NCBI RefSeq assembly: GCF_033439725.1
Contig: NW_026944384.1
Location: 1,302,001-1,366,000 of the forward strand
Source of the DNA: Neurospora tetraspora
Lineage: Eukaryota > Ascomycota > Sordariomycetes > Sordariales > Sordariaceae
Length of the DNA: 64,000 nt
Direction: 5' to 3'
Shown here: positions 24,100 through 36,725 of the stretch, one piece after another
Position numbering within the stretch: position 1 is the stretch's first letter
Layout of the letters: each line of letters starts with the position of its first letter
Position numbers and translations under genes: made by a program
Notes under the pieces: generated by a model
Told to the model about the DNA's origin: nothing
The model's input: only the letters and a program-made list of their open reading frames with translations
Databases searched by the model: none

Positions 24100-25811
24100 G
24101 TTGATTGTCTGTTTTGTTCGAACACACGAATCTCTTCTCAGATAGCTTTGAGCTTGTTGAAATAGGTCCTTCTCTTATTGAACCTCGTCAAGTCTCGATG
24201 GGAACTTTTGGAGTCAACTCGATGGATGCCCCGCACTTATAAGAAGCTGACTGCAGATCACTTGTGTTTCCCGAGTTCGTGAGACCGTCAGCAGAGAATG
24301 GTGATAGCTATGGTGAGAAGCCGGTTCAAAGAGAGAGTTCAAACAGATTCACAGAGTTAGAAAACGGAGGAGAAGAGGGACGAGAGGAAGAAGAGCATCT
24401 GACGCGACGTTAATTCGGCGCCGAGACTCATTTGTATTGAAGGGGGCAACAACCCCCCAGATCGCCTCTTGTTGCGCGTCCTCCATAGCGGCTGTGGTGC
24501 GGGCTGCTTTCTAATTCAAGCTCAATAATGTATGGAGAAGATGAAGTGCCCAATCAGTGAGCCTTGCGAATGACAGGAAGGGAAGAGCGCCGTCTTGTCT
24601 TCATGGGGCCATGGAGCAATGAGTGCAAGCGCGGGACGAGGGCGCTTACAGAGGGGAACGGAGGAATATGATTGGCGGCCAAATCTTACAGGCTCAGGGT
24701 CCTGTCCGGATCTCCGTTGGCGAATCCAATTTCTAGCTCACCAAGGTCGAGGCCTTTTGGCGTTGAAGAGAAACGTTTGAAAAAAAGTGAGAAGATGTGA
24801 AGAAGGTTCAGTGGTTCACCGAGTCCTGTTTGCTTTCCCGGCCTCCGATGTTGAGCTCCTGAACGAAAGGGGAAGTTTGTTTACTCTGCGATAATGGTCA
24901 GTGCGGATGGTTCGGACCCATCAAAATACCGAACGCTTCCTAAACCAACAGCAATTGGCTTTCGAGAACCATATCAGCCACATGATGCTTCGACTCGTGA
25001 TTGGGAATGCCCCTGGATAGTGAGTGGTCCATAACGATGGCGGAGATTAATGTTGCTCGAAAGGCCGACTCACAAGTCTCCGTTGGCAAAGCTGAGAAGT
25101 TGAAGATGGCTGAGTTGTTTGAGGGTTTGTGGTGCAGGCGAAACCGTGAGCGGCCTCAGTGGCACTGGAGAGACTCGTCAGCACTTGGAGCTTGGTTGCC
25201 TGCCGGGAATGCATGGCGGGGTCATTGATGCACCGTTGATCGGGCGAAGGCGGATGCCGCTGTCAGCCGATTGTCCAATGGGATGTAGTGGAATGATACT
25301 CTGCCTGCCGCGACGACTTAGTTGCATCACTCACATGCAACCCAAAGAGGTCCGCGAACTTCTAGAAGTCGAGAAAAATAAATAAGAGTCGTTGCGTGAC
25401 CCCTTACGATCTCGTCAGCCCGCGCAACGAGGAAATACCCGACTGGAACCTGCTTTGACCTAGCCGATACGCCTCTTCCATCCTCCCCACCCAAAATTCT
25501 CTTGCTGCGCCTTTGAGCCTTCGGAGATACTGTCGTAGTTCTCGATCGATCGCGCGTTCGTCTTTCTACCGCGGAAACCCGACAGGCACGGCTAGGTCAA
25601 CGACTCTCAACTCCGATCAAGTAACAGCCAGCTTGTTGGCGACGGCGTCTTCCCGCATCCATAATCCTCGAACTCCCCTCAGCGACTACAAGTGTACGAA
25701 GCGTATCCCTCGAAGCTCAAGAAGCTTAAAGCTTGGAGCTTGGGCCACCTTGCGACGTTTCTGCGACCGACCGCGACCGATTCATACCGCAAACCGATAT
25801 AGACCATCACC
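24100..25811. other. Divergent region between the AIM24-family gene and the DUF1279 gene
   Basis: 1.7 kb without a convincing gene. It should hold two promoters and leaders; a CT/CG-rich leader-like part precedes 25812. Short frames at 24595-24780 and 25001-25385 have no recognisable motif. Confidence 0.5.
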
Positions 25812-26733
25812 ATGTTGAGGACAGGATACGGAGCTGCCGAGACCCTCCTTAAAGGAGGCGCCATCTTCCGGAGGGTTTCTAGGGATACCACAGTGGCTCG
25901 GACATGGGCGCAGCATATCTCTACCAAGAGCGCAGCTACACCACAGTTCCAGTACGCGAGCTTGTCGGCCAGGATCAGACAGGCATCGAGAGCCGGGCAG
26001 CCCAAGCAGTTTACCACCTCGTCAAGACGCCCATTCCAGTCGTCGAGGTCGCGCCGGTCTGACAAGTCGTCGGAGAACGAGGGAGCCAAGGAGAAGGCCA
26101 AGGGGAAGGAGAAGGAGCCCGAGCCGACCGGATTCAGCGCGAGGATGAAGAAGCTGTCCAAGGAGTACGGCTGGACTGCCGTCGGCGTCTACCTTGCCCT
26201 TAGCGTGCTAGACTTCCCTTTCTGCTTCTTGCTCGTGCGCACTGTCGGCACTGAGAAGATTGGTGAGTTTGTCTTGCATCGTCGGCAAAGCGAACAAAAA
26301 CTAACGCTTTGGTACTCTTTAGCCCACTTCGAGCATGTTGTCGTGACATGGCTCGAAAAGGCCATCCCCCAGAACGTCCAAGACTTCTGGCACAAGTATC
26401 GGACGGTCCTCAAGGATAACAAGCGGGAACGCACTGGTGAGGAGCCCGAGGAGACTGTCGGATGGGGCGTTGAGGCCGCCGAGGAGCGGAGCAAGCAAGC
26501 TGGAGCCAGTAAGTACTCGAGTCACATTGTTCCTCCCTGGGCACACATGGCTAACCATTTTCTTCTCAGGCTTGGCCACCCAGCTTGCTCTGGCGTACGC
26601 GATCCACAAGAGCTTCATCTTTATCAGGGTCCCTTTGACAGCTGCTATCCTTCCCAAGGTCGTCAAGGTTCTCAGGTCCTGGGGCTACCAGATCGGCACA
26701 AAGAAGGTGAAGACAGTCGTCAAGAAGGCTTGA
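25812..26733 (+). CDS. DUF1279 (FAM210/NAT2-like) mitochondrial membrane protein
   Basis: Exons 25812-26262, 26323-26508, 26570-26733; 266 residues. The first 80 residues are Arg/Ser/Ala/Thr-rich without acidic clusters early on, as in a mitochondrial presequence. A charged linker (GAKEKAKGKEKEPEP) precedes the DUF1279 domain: SARMKKLSKEYGWTAVGVYLALSVLDFPFCFLLVRTVG, which has a hydrophobic helix at about 120-145, and ATQLALAYAIHKSFIFIRVPLTAAILPKVVKVLRSWGY at the end. The family includes yeast NAT2 and animal FAM210, linked to mitochondrial membranes; the biochemical role is not settled. The C-terminal helix ends in a Lys-rich tail (KKVKTVVKKA). Confidence 0.9.
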
Positions 26734-27467
26734 GAGAAGTGCTCGCCTTGCCTTGGATACCCTGTTTCACTTCTCAGTCTTTCTTCATTTTTATTTTTAA
26801 GTTGTATATCCCTTGTTTGGAGGCTGGCGTTCCGTAGGTGGTGGTTGCATTGCATACAAATAAGAATCCCCTTTCCCACGATCCGGACAACACCATACTA
26901 AACCTTGCATTGTAGTACACGCTTAGGTCATTACCCGTTGGAGAACATAATAAGAAGCATGTTACTTGAAGGCCGGTGTAATCCCCTCTGCAGTTTGCAA
27001 GCTCGATAATTTGGATGAATCAACATGGCAATTTTCTATGTCACCACGCTGCCCAGCCCAGTGTACCACTCGCTGTATTATTAAGGTACACTGCGGCAGC
27101 TGAAGATGGCTGATCAATATGCTACGGTAAGTGGCTGCACGGACCAGGCACGAACATCAACACCACATTATGCACGCAATTCACACCGTTCGCACCGCCT
27201 CCTTCACCTATCCGCTTGGAAGCACACAAGTGTTACATTTGTTCCATGCTGAAGTCAAATGATCCAACCTAGCCCTTGCGGATAGAGCACCTACTTTCAG
27301 AGTCTCGCTTGGACTTATCAACTGTTCCGTTGCGGTGCCGGCGTCCGGGGTGGTATCGCACCGTTGAGATTCTCATTGGCCTGCCACATTCGTCGACTAT
27401 ATCGACAATCAAGCTTCTTTCTAGTTTAAGAAGGTGGTAACACCGTCAACCGCTCCTGCGAGGTACC
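26734..27467. other. Intergenic between DUF1279 gene and PNGase A-like gene
   Basis: About 730 bases, the 3' region of one gene and promoter/leader of the next. No frame or repeat of note. Confidence 0.5.
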
Positions 27468-30100
27468 ATGGCGAACATGGATTGCAATCAACGACAGTTC
27501 CTCCGTCCTCTCTTATACCCCGGCAACCCCGCCGGTTCAGTCTCAACATCCCATGACTTGACATCTTCGACACTGGTTCCTCGCAGCGGAACCTACGGCA
27601 CCATGAACATGGCTTCTCCGGACATTGAGAAGCGGCCTTTGGTGGTCGAGAAGGAAGAACTCATGCCTCGTTCAGTCAAGAAAGCCCGAACACGACGGGT
27701 TCTCTTGTCAGTCTTGTGGCTCTTCGCTTCACTCTTCGTTACCGGGTTTGTCCTCCATGGCCTGGGTATACCGTCATGCCGGAGATCCGATGTCCACGAG
27801 CAATTCTCACCGATTAGTTCCACGTCAAACGGAAAATATGCCCACCCGGTTGAAGGTCTCGAGACTACCAAGCCAGTAACTCTCGACCTTTTCAAATCAC
27901 AGCCAAAGGAAAGGCAGATTCAGTCATCCGTCACAACTTCGTCTGCTGCCGCGGAGAGGACGGTCCTGAGAAACTTTGAGGTTGCGCCACCAGTGTTGAT
28001 GCCGTATGGCCCGGCTGATAGCGATGGAACGACACCAATTCCGGCTGGATCAACCCAGAAAGCGTGTAACGTGTTGTTGATGCGTCGTGATTTTGCTTTC
28101 AGCTATGGAGATCCGTACATCGGTAAGCTGGACCATATCTGAACAGAACATCTTCTTTTAGATCAGCATTTCTGACACTGCTGTTTCACCGTGTTATAGG
28201 AGACTACACGCCGCCTAGCTGCAAGTTTAACCGGGTGGTGATGAACTTCACCGTTGTTAGCGAGGGGAGACAGTACGACCGCCTGGCGTTGATGTACCTC
28301 GGTGATACCGAAGTTTGTGAGTCTTTCCCAGCATGGCCATGAACAGCAGAGCCTCTTCGTGTAGCACAGGGACAACTGAGATCATCACAATACCGAGACA
28401 GAAATAGCTAACTCAGTGCAGGGAGAACTTCAACCGCCGAACCAGTAGTGCCGCCAGGAATCCGATGGGAATATCTCAAGGACATGACCGAGTACCTGTC
28501 CCTCTGGCAACAGAAGCAAAAGATCATCTTTGATCTTGGCAACCTTGTCAGCGACAAGTACACCGGCATCTTCAACACCACCCTCACAGCCACCTTCTTC
28601 TACAGCGACGTCGCCACCAAGGCCGCTCCTCCCAGCGACCTCATCATCCCCATCTCCGCCCGGCAGTCCGCCAACAACGCCGTCAGCCAGTTCACCCTTC
28701 CCGCGCAAAACGCCACCAACACCATCTCCAACTTCCCGCTCAACGCCCGCCGCGCCGTCTTCTCCGTCTCCGCCAACGGCCAAGGCAACGAAGAGTTCTG
28801 GTGGTCCAACGTCCTCCAAAGCGACGTCAACGCTTTCTCCGACACCGTCGGCGAACTGCCCGGCTACTCGCCCTTCCGCGAGGTACAAGTCCTCATCGAC
28901 GGCCAACTAGCCGGCGTCTACTGGCCCTTCCCCGTCATCTTCACCGGTGGCGTGGTCCCCTCCTTACACCGACCCATCGCCGGCATCGAAGCCTTCGACC
29001 TCAAAGAACACGAAATCGACATCACCCCCTGGCTGGCCGTTCTCACCGACGGCAATCCCCATGAATTCACCATTCGCATAGCCGGTATCAACGACACCCA
29101 GTCCTCGTCGTCCTCCGGCCACACTGCAGTCCTGACAGATCACGTCAACGAATCGTGGTACGTAACCGGCAAGATCTTCATCTGGACCGCGGGCGACAAC
29201 TCCCACTTTACTGGTGGCAGCAACAACAACAAAAAACCCACCATCGACGGCCTGACCCCTCTCATCACCCTCTCCTCCATCCGCACGCCCCCCTCCACCG
29301 GCAACAACTCATCTAACTCCACAACAACCCCCGAATCCATCACCTACACCACTTCCGTTAAACGCTCCCTCCGCGTCCGCTCCCCCCTGGGCGTCTGGAC
29401 CCAAACTCTCTCCTACACCAACAAAGGCCTCGTCTCGGCGCAGGGATATAGCCAGCTAAACGACATGCTCATCTCCGGCTCTGAGGAGTCCTCTTCGTCC
29501 TCCTCTCCGTCTGACCCTATTGGTTCCTCTGTTGGTGGTGGTGGCAGTGACTATGACTACAAAACAACCTACACGTTTCCGTTACTCGCCAACAGCAGCT
29601 ACTCCGTTTCCCCCCAGGGAAACTTGTCAATCTGGGGGCACTTGATTCAGGGGAAAACCCTCACTTTGTCCGGAGCGGCGGTATTCCCGGATTATGATAC
29701 CGTTGCTTTCAATGGAAATGGGAAGACTCCCAAGTATAGGGAGTCGAGGCTGGAGACGAAGAAGGAAGGGGAGGCGTGGTATGAGCAGAGCGGTGATGGG
29801 AAGAACTCGACTGGGAGCGGGGATAGTAGGCAGGTGTTTAGCTTTGCGGGTGTTGAGACTAAAGGGGGAAGGGGGGAGGAGTTGTATTTCAGGGATGTGG
29901 AGGCGAGGGGGGGCAGGGTGGTTAGGGATGTTAAGAGGTTGGGTGGGAAGGATGTGGTGGTGACTGGAGGATACCAGTCGGCAGCAGCAGTAACTGGGGA
30001 TGATGATGTCAGAGTGTTTGGTGGTGTGCCGAACGGTGGTGGTGAGGGAGTTAAGAGGGGAGGGGCGATGAGGATGTTTTTGGGGAGGAATAATTTCTGA
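27468..30100 (+). CDS. PNGase A-like peptide N-glycanase (peptide-N4-asparagine amidase A family), membrane-anchored
   Basis: Predicted to remove N-glycans from Asn, by similarity to plant and fungal amidase A. Exons 27468-28122, 28200-28316, 28422-30100; 816 residues. A cytosolic N-terminus with basic residues (KKARTRR, 71-77) precedes one hydrophobic segment at about 78-99, so a type II membrane or secretory-pathway topology is likely. The domain begins DYTPPSCKFNRVVMNFTVVSEGRQYDRLALMYLGDTEVWRTSTAEP, a well-kept family block, followed by IRWEYLKDMTEYLSLW, IFDLGNLV and YREVQVLIDGQLAGVYWPFPVIFTGGVVPSLHRPI-like sequence. Several N-x-S/T sites fit a luminal protein. The far C-terminus (Gly/Arg-rich) is low in complexity. 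A TGA-rich triplet run spans the stop. Confidence 0.87.
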
Positions 30101-30117
30101 TGATGATGATGATGATA
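30098..30117 (+). repeat. (TGA)n/(GAT)n microsatellite overlapping a stop codon
   Basis: The stop TGA of the amidase gene is the first unit of a run of about six TGA triplets. Slippage would leave the stop in place because each unit is itself TGA. Confidence 0.8.
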
Positions 30118-32622
30118 AAGTATACGCTACGGATGTCATATTTACACTTCATGGTTAATGAACATCAATAAGGAAGTCATCGATATTGTCATCCACTTCA
30201 TGTGCGGTGCAGTGCTCTGCCTGAGCTAGATAGGTGTAGGTAGGATGCGCCTTCCGATCCGTCAAAAAGGAAAATAAGGAAGGAACGAAAAAAAAAAAAA
30301 AACAGGACATACAACACCAGGTGATTCGCCGGTCGTCACCGAGCCGACTACTAGCCTGGCGGTCACTGGCTTATCGATCGGAGAGCGGACGGGATCCCGA
30401 GTTTTCCAAAGTGCCTATGGTCGTATGTATCGTAGACGGCGCAGTGTCTGTTCGAACGAGGATAGTGCTTACATATGCATTACAAGGTCAGATACGTTTT
30501 GAGCGTTATAACAGGCTCAGAAATATACGTTATGTAGTGGTCCGAGTTTGGCATGTCAACGATTCGCAATATGCAATGTCCTTTTCCAGGCTTGGAAACG
30601 GTGCTCAATGTTCCATGGGTTGGATCTCGAGTTTTGGTAAAGAACCAGAGCAACCAAGATTGAGATGCTCCGTCTTGACGGAATTCAGTTTACGATTAAC
30701 ATAAGACTTGTAATTGCACCAGTGAACATCTCATAGTCTTCAAGTCTGTTTACACAGCCAAACCGGCGTAGTTCTCCAGTTCGAGTTCACTTCCTAGAGC
30801 ATAAGCACCATTGCAACAACCATCCCCAGCTTCTTTCAACCTGATATTATACATCGCCGGCTATATCAAACCATCCATATAACGACATTCAGCAAGTCGA
30901 ACCTTGAATACATACCCCAACCTTCCCCCTTTCTCCCACCAGCCTCGTTGATTTCCTCTAGCAAGTAGCAACTAAACTCCAAGTTCAGATGCCTCTAAAA
31001 CTCAAGTTATACAGCATTTTATGCGCCCACGATGTATCGTTCATGGTATCCATTGGCGAAAGGAAAGCGAGTTGCGCCTCTCCCGTGTGCCATGTCCCTC
31101 CTCCCCCTCCGCGCGGCATGCTACCGATCGAGGGGGCGGGCGGGTCATTGCGACGCACAACAGGTCAACTGGTTGGATCCCACTCACCCATTCCAAAACA
31201 AGCTGGAGGGCGTGAAGGGGACATATCAAAACGGCTTGTTGCTTGAGTTTGTATGCTGTACATTCAAAATCGACACGCGAGGAAGAAGATGAGGATGAGG
31301 GGTAGAGGGGTAGTGAAACCAAATTCTAGTAGTGTACGTAGGAAATGTGGCGCACATAGGGCGGCGCTAAGAGAAGGCATATCAGGAGATCGACAAGGAA
31401 CTGATAATCCTGGTGTTGAGCCATGTCATTCGACGGAAGAGTATCGAAGGAGACGAGTCGACGACGAGCAAGCTTGAAACGAACTTTTTGTGAGCAAGCC
31501 ACACTTGTTGAGCTGAGCTCTGGGGAAGTATACGTACACCTACCGGGCAGTGTCCGGATACACGCGGATGGCCGAGGTGGGTGGCGTTGTGTATCATTGT
31601 GCTTCCTTGAACCACGGGTAACTGGCCGGTAATAACATCTTAAAAGAGGGATGGCGGGGAGGCTTTGCCTGGGCGTGTTCTTGGGGTGGCACTGCATGGA
31701 GCTGTTGTGTGAAGGTTGTATAGGTGATCATCCAAAACGAGGTGGGTGAATCCGGAATGTTGTTGATTCTTGGTTGTTTTTGTTCCCGTCATGATTTTAG
31801 AGGAGAAGCCGGTTGCCATGATGAACACATCGATCCAACACCATTAACGCAAATTTTTCCTCTTCATATGAACAAAACTAACAAAGAACAATGGAGGGGT
31901 AGTCACGATGATCAAACCAACTGAAAACGGACCAATCAGTCCCCAACAAGCCGTCGTCAAAGGGTTCAAAAGTGGCATGAAGGGTTCAGAAATCGGAAGG
32001 AAGGCCCAAGCTCGCCATGCCCCAACGTCCTCTAATATCGTCATCGGCCAGGGTCGCCCCACCCTAGCGATGATGCTTCGCATTGCTTGGCGCTCTTGCC
32101 CATCTTGAGCGCCCCTCCATCGATCGGCTCGCTCTCGGTCGCAGTGACATTCGATGTCTGACGGATATGCCGTGCGTCAGTCAGTTGGTGAGCAGAGAAA
32201 GAGGGCCGGCCTGGTGTAAAAGAGTACAATGGACAAGTTGAATGAATGGCACGGCACTCCCTCGTTGCCATGTAATTGTAATCCAACCTGACCTTTGAAG
32301 GTTAGGTTAGGTACTCACTCGGACACTCCCTTCCCGATAAAACCGGTTGACCACCCACATATTCTTTCCATATTCTTCACCTTGTGCAATCCTTTCGCGA
32401 CTTGTATCCAAAAGGTGTCAGAGACATCTTCCATTCCTGGTATATATCCTCCCGTAACAACATTCGAAACCTGGTATCAAACCAAAGAACTTGGCGCAAA
32501 CCACACCTTTTTGCTCAGACGTCGTTCTTGATATCTGAGCTCTACCCAACCCTACCAACCTTCCTACAACACCTAAACAACAAGAAACAACACCCACGAC
32601 CACACCAAAAACAACCGCCAAA
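30101..32622. other. 2.5-kb intergenic region without a recognisable gene
   Basis: Contains a run of about 17 A at 30289-30302 and several short frames on both strands (30321-30704, 31041-31322, 31326-31697), none protein-like. The 300 bases before 32623 are CAAC/CCTAC-rich, as in the leaders of other genes here. A short direct repeat gttaggttag lies near 32302. Nothing else seen. Confidence 0.5.
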
Positions 32623-33138
32623 ATGGAACCAATACACCTAATCCTCCGCGCCCTCCAGCTCCTCTTCCTCATCATCCTCACCGGCCTCATCGGCAACGTC
32701 ATCGCCCTAGACGTCGCCGCCTCCTCCACCGCCCGCGCCGCCATCAACTTCTCCATGTTCGTCATCGTGCTCTCGTGGCTGGCCGCCCTATTCGGCCTGG
32801 CCGCAGCCTTATTCCAGCGCATCGCCATCCCGCTCGTGATGCTCGCTCTCGACGCCGCCGCCACGCTTTTCACCGTCATTGCGGGTATCGTCCTGGCTGC
32901 CAAGTTGGGCGCTGTCAACTGTGGAGATACTGCCAAGGGTCATCATGGACGCGGCTGGATCGCGTACGGGAGTGGCGATGACTCGAAGCGGTGCAGGGAG
33001 ATTCAGGCGGGGACGGCGTTTATGTGGTTTCTTTTTGCGGCGTTTGCGGCGGCGTTGACGATGGCGGTTATGAGCTGGAGGAGGACGGGCCGAAGCGTGA
33101 GGAGCGGCGGGCCGACGATGTCTCAGGTGGGCGTCTAA
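32623..33138 (+). CDS. MARVEL-domain four-helix membrane protein
   Basis: Single exon, 171 residues. Four hydrophobic segments at about 7-29, 43-66, 68-92 and 130-150 match the MARVEL/NCE102-type fold of fungal plasma-membrane proteins. The extracellular loop between helices 3 and 4 carries two cysteines (AVNCGDTAKG, DDSKRCREIQAG), which could form a disulfide, as in related fungal proteins. The tail after helix 4 is Arg/Ser-rich and cytosolic. Function unknown; relatives organise membrane domains. Third-position GC is high, as in its neighbours. Confidence 0.82.
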   Translation: MEPIHLILRALQLLFLIILTGLIGNVIALDVAASSTARAAINFSMFVIVLSWLAALFGLAAALFQRIAIPLVMLALDAAATLFTVIAGIVLAAKLGAVNCGDTAKGHHGRGWIAYGSGDDSKRCREIQAGTAFMWFLFAAFAAALTMAVMSWRRTGRSVRSGGPTMSQVGV

Positions 33139-33722
33139 ACGATGGCGAGATATGATGGTGGTTGGAAACTTGATGGTGTGCTCGAGAAGAGTGCTGGAAA
33201 GACTGGATATCCTGGATGGTTTTGGTTGCTTGGATGGTATGAAACGGGTTATGATTGTAATGCTGGATATGATGGATCGGTAAAAGGTTAATGATCCTCT
33301 TTATGGTTGCGCCACGTCGCGAACTCGATGATTATACCTAGATCAGTGTAATGACACGGTAATACCTTTGGTTAGGATGGCGAGTAGGGAGAGGAGAAAG
33401 ATCAAAACCTGCATGTTCTATGGTATTAGTCGAACCTAAAGTCAGCAATAGTAATTGGCATTGTCTGATGATCAGTACTTCCAGCTTCAACGCTTGCTTC
33501 CATGAGTATGATGACAGTCCAGATGCCTTCCACACCTCTGTGATTCTTCACCCTCAACCGCAAAGTGTGCAAGAACCAAACATACCCCTTTATGCTATAC
33601 CGTAACGCCGAAAGAGCACTATGTCCATCCCTGGTATCCCAGATATACCGAAAAAGTATCGTATCGAGAATTGTGCTTGCCGTCGCCCTTGACTCCCTCA
33701 TTATCACGGGCACCTGGCTCCC
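33139..33722. other. Convergent 3' regions of the MARVEL and MIM2-like genes
   Basis: About 580 bases. The first 120 are rich in GATGG/CTGGAT. No coding feature. Confidence 0.5.
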
Positions 33723-34186
33723 TCATACCGTCGTTACCGTCGACGCGGCTCCTACCCAACCGGCAATGTTAAATAGCGTCTTGTTATACCATTGGACCTT
33801 GACCCCGTGCATCCACTCCATGTACCGTCCCCAACCTGTCAGGCCATGTTAGCAACTAACTTTCCAGGTCGTCGGCTCCTCCAACACAAGGCAAGCTCTC
33901 CTTCCGAAAGTCTGGTCTGGTCTGGTCTGATCTGGTCTGTCTTACTCCAATAAGCAAACTTGCGCCCCAAAAACTTCCCCGCGAACGGTATTAGCACCAT
34001 GGTCATGAGAAGCTGAAGCTGCTCAAGACTTTGTTCCCATTCCTTTTGCGCGTCTGATCCGTCGTCGTACTCGGAGTCATTCGAGTCTAGGATACTGCTG
34101 GATATGGACGCGAGGGAGTCGACATCGTCGTTGTCGGTTGACGGGGAGTGGTCGTGCAGGACGTAGGAGTCGGAGGGGGTGGACAT
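33723..34186 (-). CDS. MIM2: MIM2-like mitochondrial outer-membrane import protein
   Basis: MIM2 works with MIM1 to insert helical proteins into the mitochondrial outer membrane. Exons 34186-33946 and 33835-33723; 117 residues. The N-terminal 50 residues are acidic and Ser-rich (DNDDVDSLASISSSILDSNDSEYDDG). Then comes EWEQSLEQLQLLMTMVLIPFAGKFLGRKFAYWSWGRYMEW, a hydrophobic segment at about 57-72 followed by basic residues and aromatic positions that fit the MIM2 family. The intron falls at TGG A/GT and joining restores WSWGRYM; without splicing the frame runs into unrelated residues. The C-terminus is short. Identification rests on one conserved block in a small protein. Confidence 0.75.
33908..33940. 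repeat. (tctgg)n-type tandem repeat inside the MIM2-like intron
   Basis: About six imperfect 5-base tctgg/tctga units on the plus strand, wholly within the intron 33945-33836. Confidence 0.75.
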
Positions 34187-35159
34187 GATATCGGATGTTG
34201 CGCAATCGCGGACTGTGTTTATCTGAGGGTTTCGGGTTTACGGTCGGGAGTAGGGAGCTATCGTCACCTGCAATGCGCTTCGGATGAGGCGAGCAAGTGG
34301 TCGGCGCCGGCGCACGGTCGGTTGTCGCGGGGGATGATGGTAGCTATCGTAGCTCGGGCAGGTTGCGATGGTTCAGAATGGAGACACTGTACGAATCGGC
34401 GTAACACCTGGCGTCGAGGGGATTGTAGAGATGGCGTGGGACGATTTGATTGCTGGTGGGAGATTGTTGGTTACGAACACGGCGACACACGGAGATGGAT
34501 ACGGACTCGGCCCGCCTTCCAGGTTGATGGAGCTGGATGTTCGTCGGTGACGGATGACGGGCCACGGCACCAACTGCAGTGCAGCTGTGCTGAACCTCGC
34601 TGCCGCCAAGCACTGCAAGTGCCAGTGCCAACCCAACGGTGTCGGACTGTGCGGCCGTGGCGAGCGGGTTAGGGGCAGGGGTGCATGGCCTAGAAAATGG
34701 AGAAGCGGAGGCGAGTCGATGGGTGTCTGCAAGTGGCGGACAGCTGTCCTAGCCACTCTTTACCCCACCTGTCAGGTGATGGAGGGACTGACTCACAGTT
34801 TCGCTTCAATCAACGTCATGAAGTGTGAACACAGGTGTGGTGGCCCCATCCAGGGCCGTGTGTACAGAAAGAACTCGGTCCAGTCTCCAGCCCAACGACA
34901 GAAAGGACAGCAGCCGACAGCAGCCAGCCTTGAGCCCCAATACCCAACTCCCCGCAAAGAACAATTCCAGAGATCTGCCCGCATTCCCATTCGCACTTGC
35001 TCGGCGCAACATCCAAACCACCCTGAAGTCTAATCTCGTCCATAAAATCCACTCTTCGCTACAACAAAGAGTCTACCGGAAGGGACATCGATACAAAGAA
35101 AAAGACAGACAATCTCTCACACAGACACAACACACACATACACACACAAGTGGCCCAGC
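34187..35159. other. Divergent promoter region between MIM2-like gene and eIF2 beta
   Basis: About 970 bases. Just before the eIF2 beta start there is a CA-rich microsatellite (about 35116-35150, cacaca/cataca) that should be in the leader. No other gene seen. Confidence 0.55.
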
Positions 35160-36725
35160 ATGGATTCCGGAGTAAGTATTTGGGATGGATCTCCTTGCTT
35201 CAGTACACTACCTCTACGCCCACACACACACGCCCTCGTCCTCCCCGACCCTACCACCACGCTAGAAACAGACCATTCACCATACTGCACACCCCTCACT
35301 GTACATTACAATTATATCCCCGTCCCCGACCCTGAACTCCCCCGACGTGGACTGCCCCTCCAAGTCTCCAACCCTCCCTCCCCCCCCCCCCCAGCTCAAA
35401 TCCACCATAAAGTTCTGGCACTCTGCACCGCGAAAACGCCGCCAATGAACCAAAAAATTCCGAGCTTTCCTATCCACACTTGACGGCGAAATCCTTGACC
35501 GCTATCGCGACTCCCACGACAAGCGCCTTATCCACTACGATATACTAACCTTTTAGGAACCCTCTCATCAAAGACGCACCTCGCGCAAGTCAGTCGCCTT
35601 TACCGACCAGAAGATAGTTGTTGACGCCGACGGTTCTGTCACCATGGTCGCCTCTCCCACCGACGAAATCAAGGAGACTGCCCAGTCCCACTCTGCTCGT
35701 ACGCCGCCCCTCGTAGCCGCTCTCGGGGCCTTTACTGATGCCCCCCAAGCCACCGACGCCCAGGATGCTGCCGCCCCCGCCGCCGATGATGGCCTCGACC
35801 TTTCGCTCATGAAGAAGAAGAAGAAGAAGGTCAAGAAGGAGGAGGATGCCGATGCCGACGCCGCTGATGAGGCCGCCCCTGCCGAGAGTGACGGTGCTAT
35901 CGACCTCACCATGAAGAAAAAGAAGAAGAAGAAGGCCGCCAAGGAGGATGACGAGTTCGCCAAGAAGCTCGAGGCTCTCAACCTCGAGGGCAAGGAGGGC
36001 GAGGAGGCCACCCCCCAGGAGGATGAGCAGGACGGCGATTGGGAGCAGGGCACCGGCATTTGGGCCCACGACGAGACCAAGACCATCACCTACAACCCTC
36101 TTCTGTCCCGTTTCTTCGCCCTCCTCTCGCAGAAGAACCCCGACCACGCCTCTACCGGTACACGGTCGTATAAGATCCCGCCCCCGCAGTGTCTCCGTGA
36201 AGGCAACAAGAAGACCATCTTCGCCAACCTTCCCGAGATTTGCAAGCGCATGAAGAGAGCCGACGAGCACGTTACTTCTTACCTTTTCGCCGAATTGGGT
36301 ACCAGCGGTTCCGTCGACGGCAGCAGGCGTCTGGTTATCAAGGGTCGTTTCCAGCAGAAGCAGATCGAGAACGTTCTGCGTACCTACATTATCGGTATGT
36401 CTTTTTGGTGATTTGTCGTTTTTGGCGTTTTGGCGCCCAAACGGACAATGTCGCCACCAGCGCCAAACGTTTTGCTCTGATTACAAATGCTAACTCGCTC
36501 AACAGAGTACGTCACCTGCAAGACGTGCCGTTCCCCCAACACCGAGCTCTCCAAGGGCGAGAACCGTCTTTAGTAAGTTGGCCTCTGTTTACGACGACGC
36601 AGGCTCAAATGCTAACATGTCACAGTTTCATTACCTGCAACTCTTGCGGTTCCAGGCGGTCCGTCCAGGCCATCAAGACCGGTTTCTCTGCCCAGGTCGG
36701 CAAGAGAAGAAAGATGCAGGGTTAA
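35160..36725 (+). CDS. SUI3: Translation initiation factor eIF2 subunit beta
   Basis: Subunit of the eIF2 complex that brings initiator tRNA to the 40S ribosome; contacts eIF5 and eIF2B through Lys blocks. Exons 35160-35171, 35557-36394, 36506-36572, 36626-36725; 338 residues. Exon 1 encodes only MDSG. Two Lys blocks are visible at about residues 90-98 and 124-133 (budding yeast has three). The core contains [19 protein letters not shown], the family [25 protein letters not shown]-like [23 protein letters not shown] and [20 protein letters not shown]. The zinc ribbon has Cys288, Cys291, Cys310 and Cys313 (VTCKTCRS and ITCNSCGS). Intron 1 is 385 nt and contains a run of 13 C (35380-35392); reading through it would end the protein at about 35481. 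Confidence 0.95.

Noticed and set aside
35160-35483. 107-codon frame starting at the eIF2 beta ATG
   Set aside because: It reads through intron 1; splicing to 35557 gives the conserved protein.
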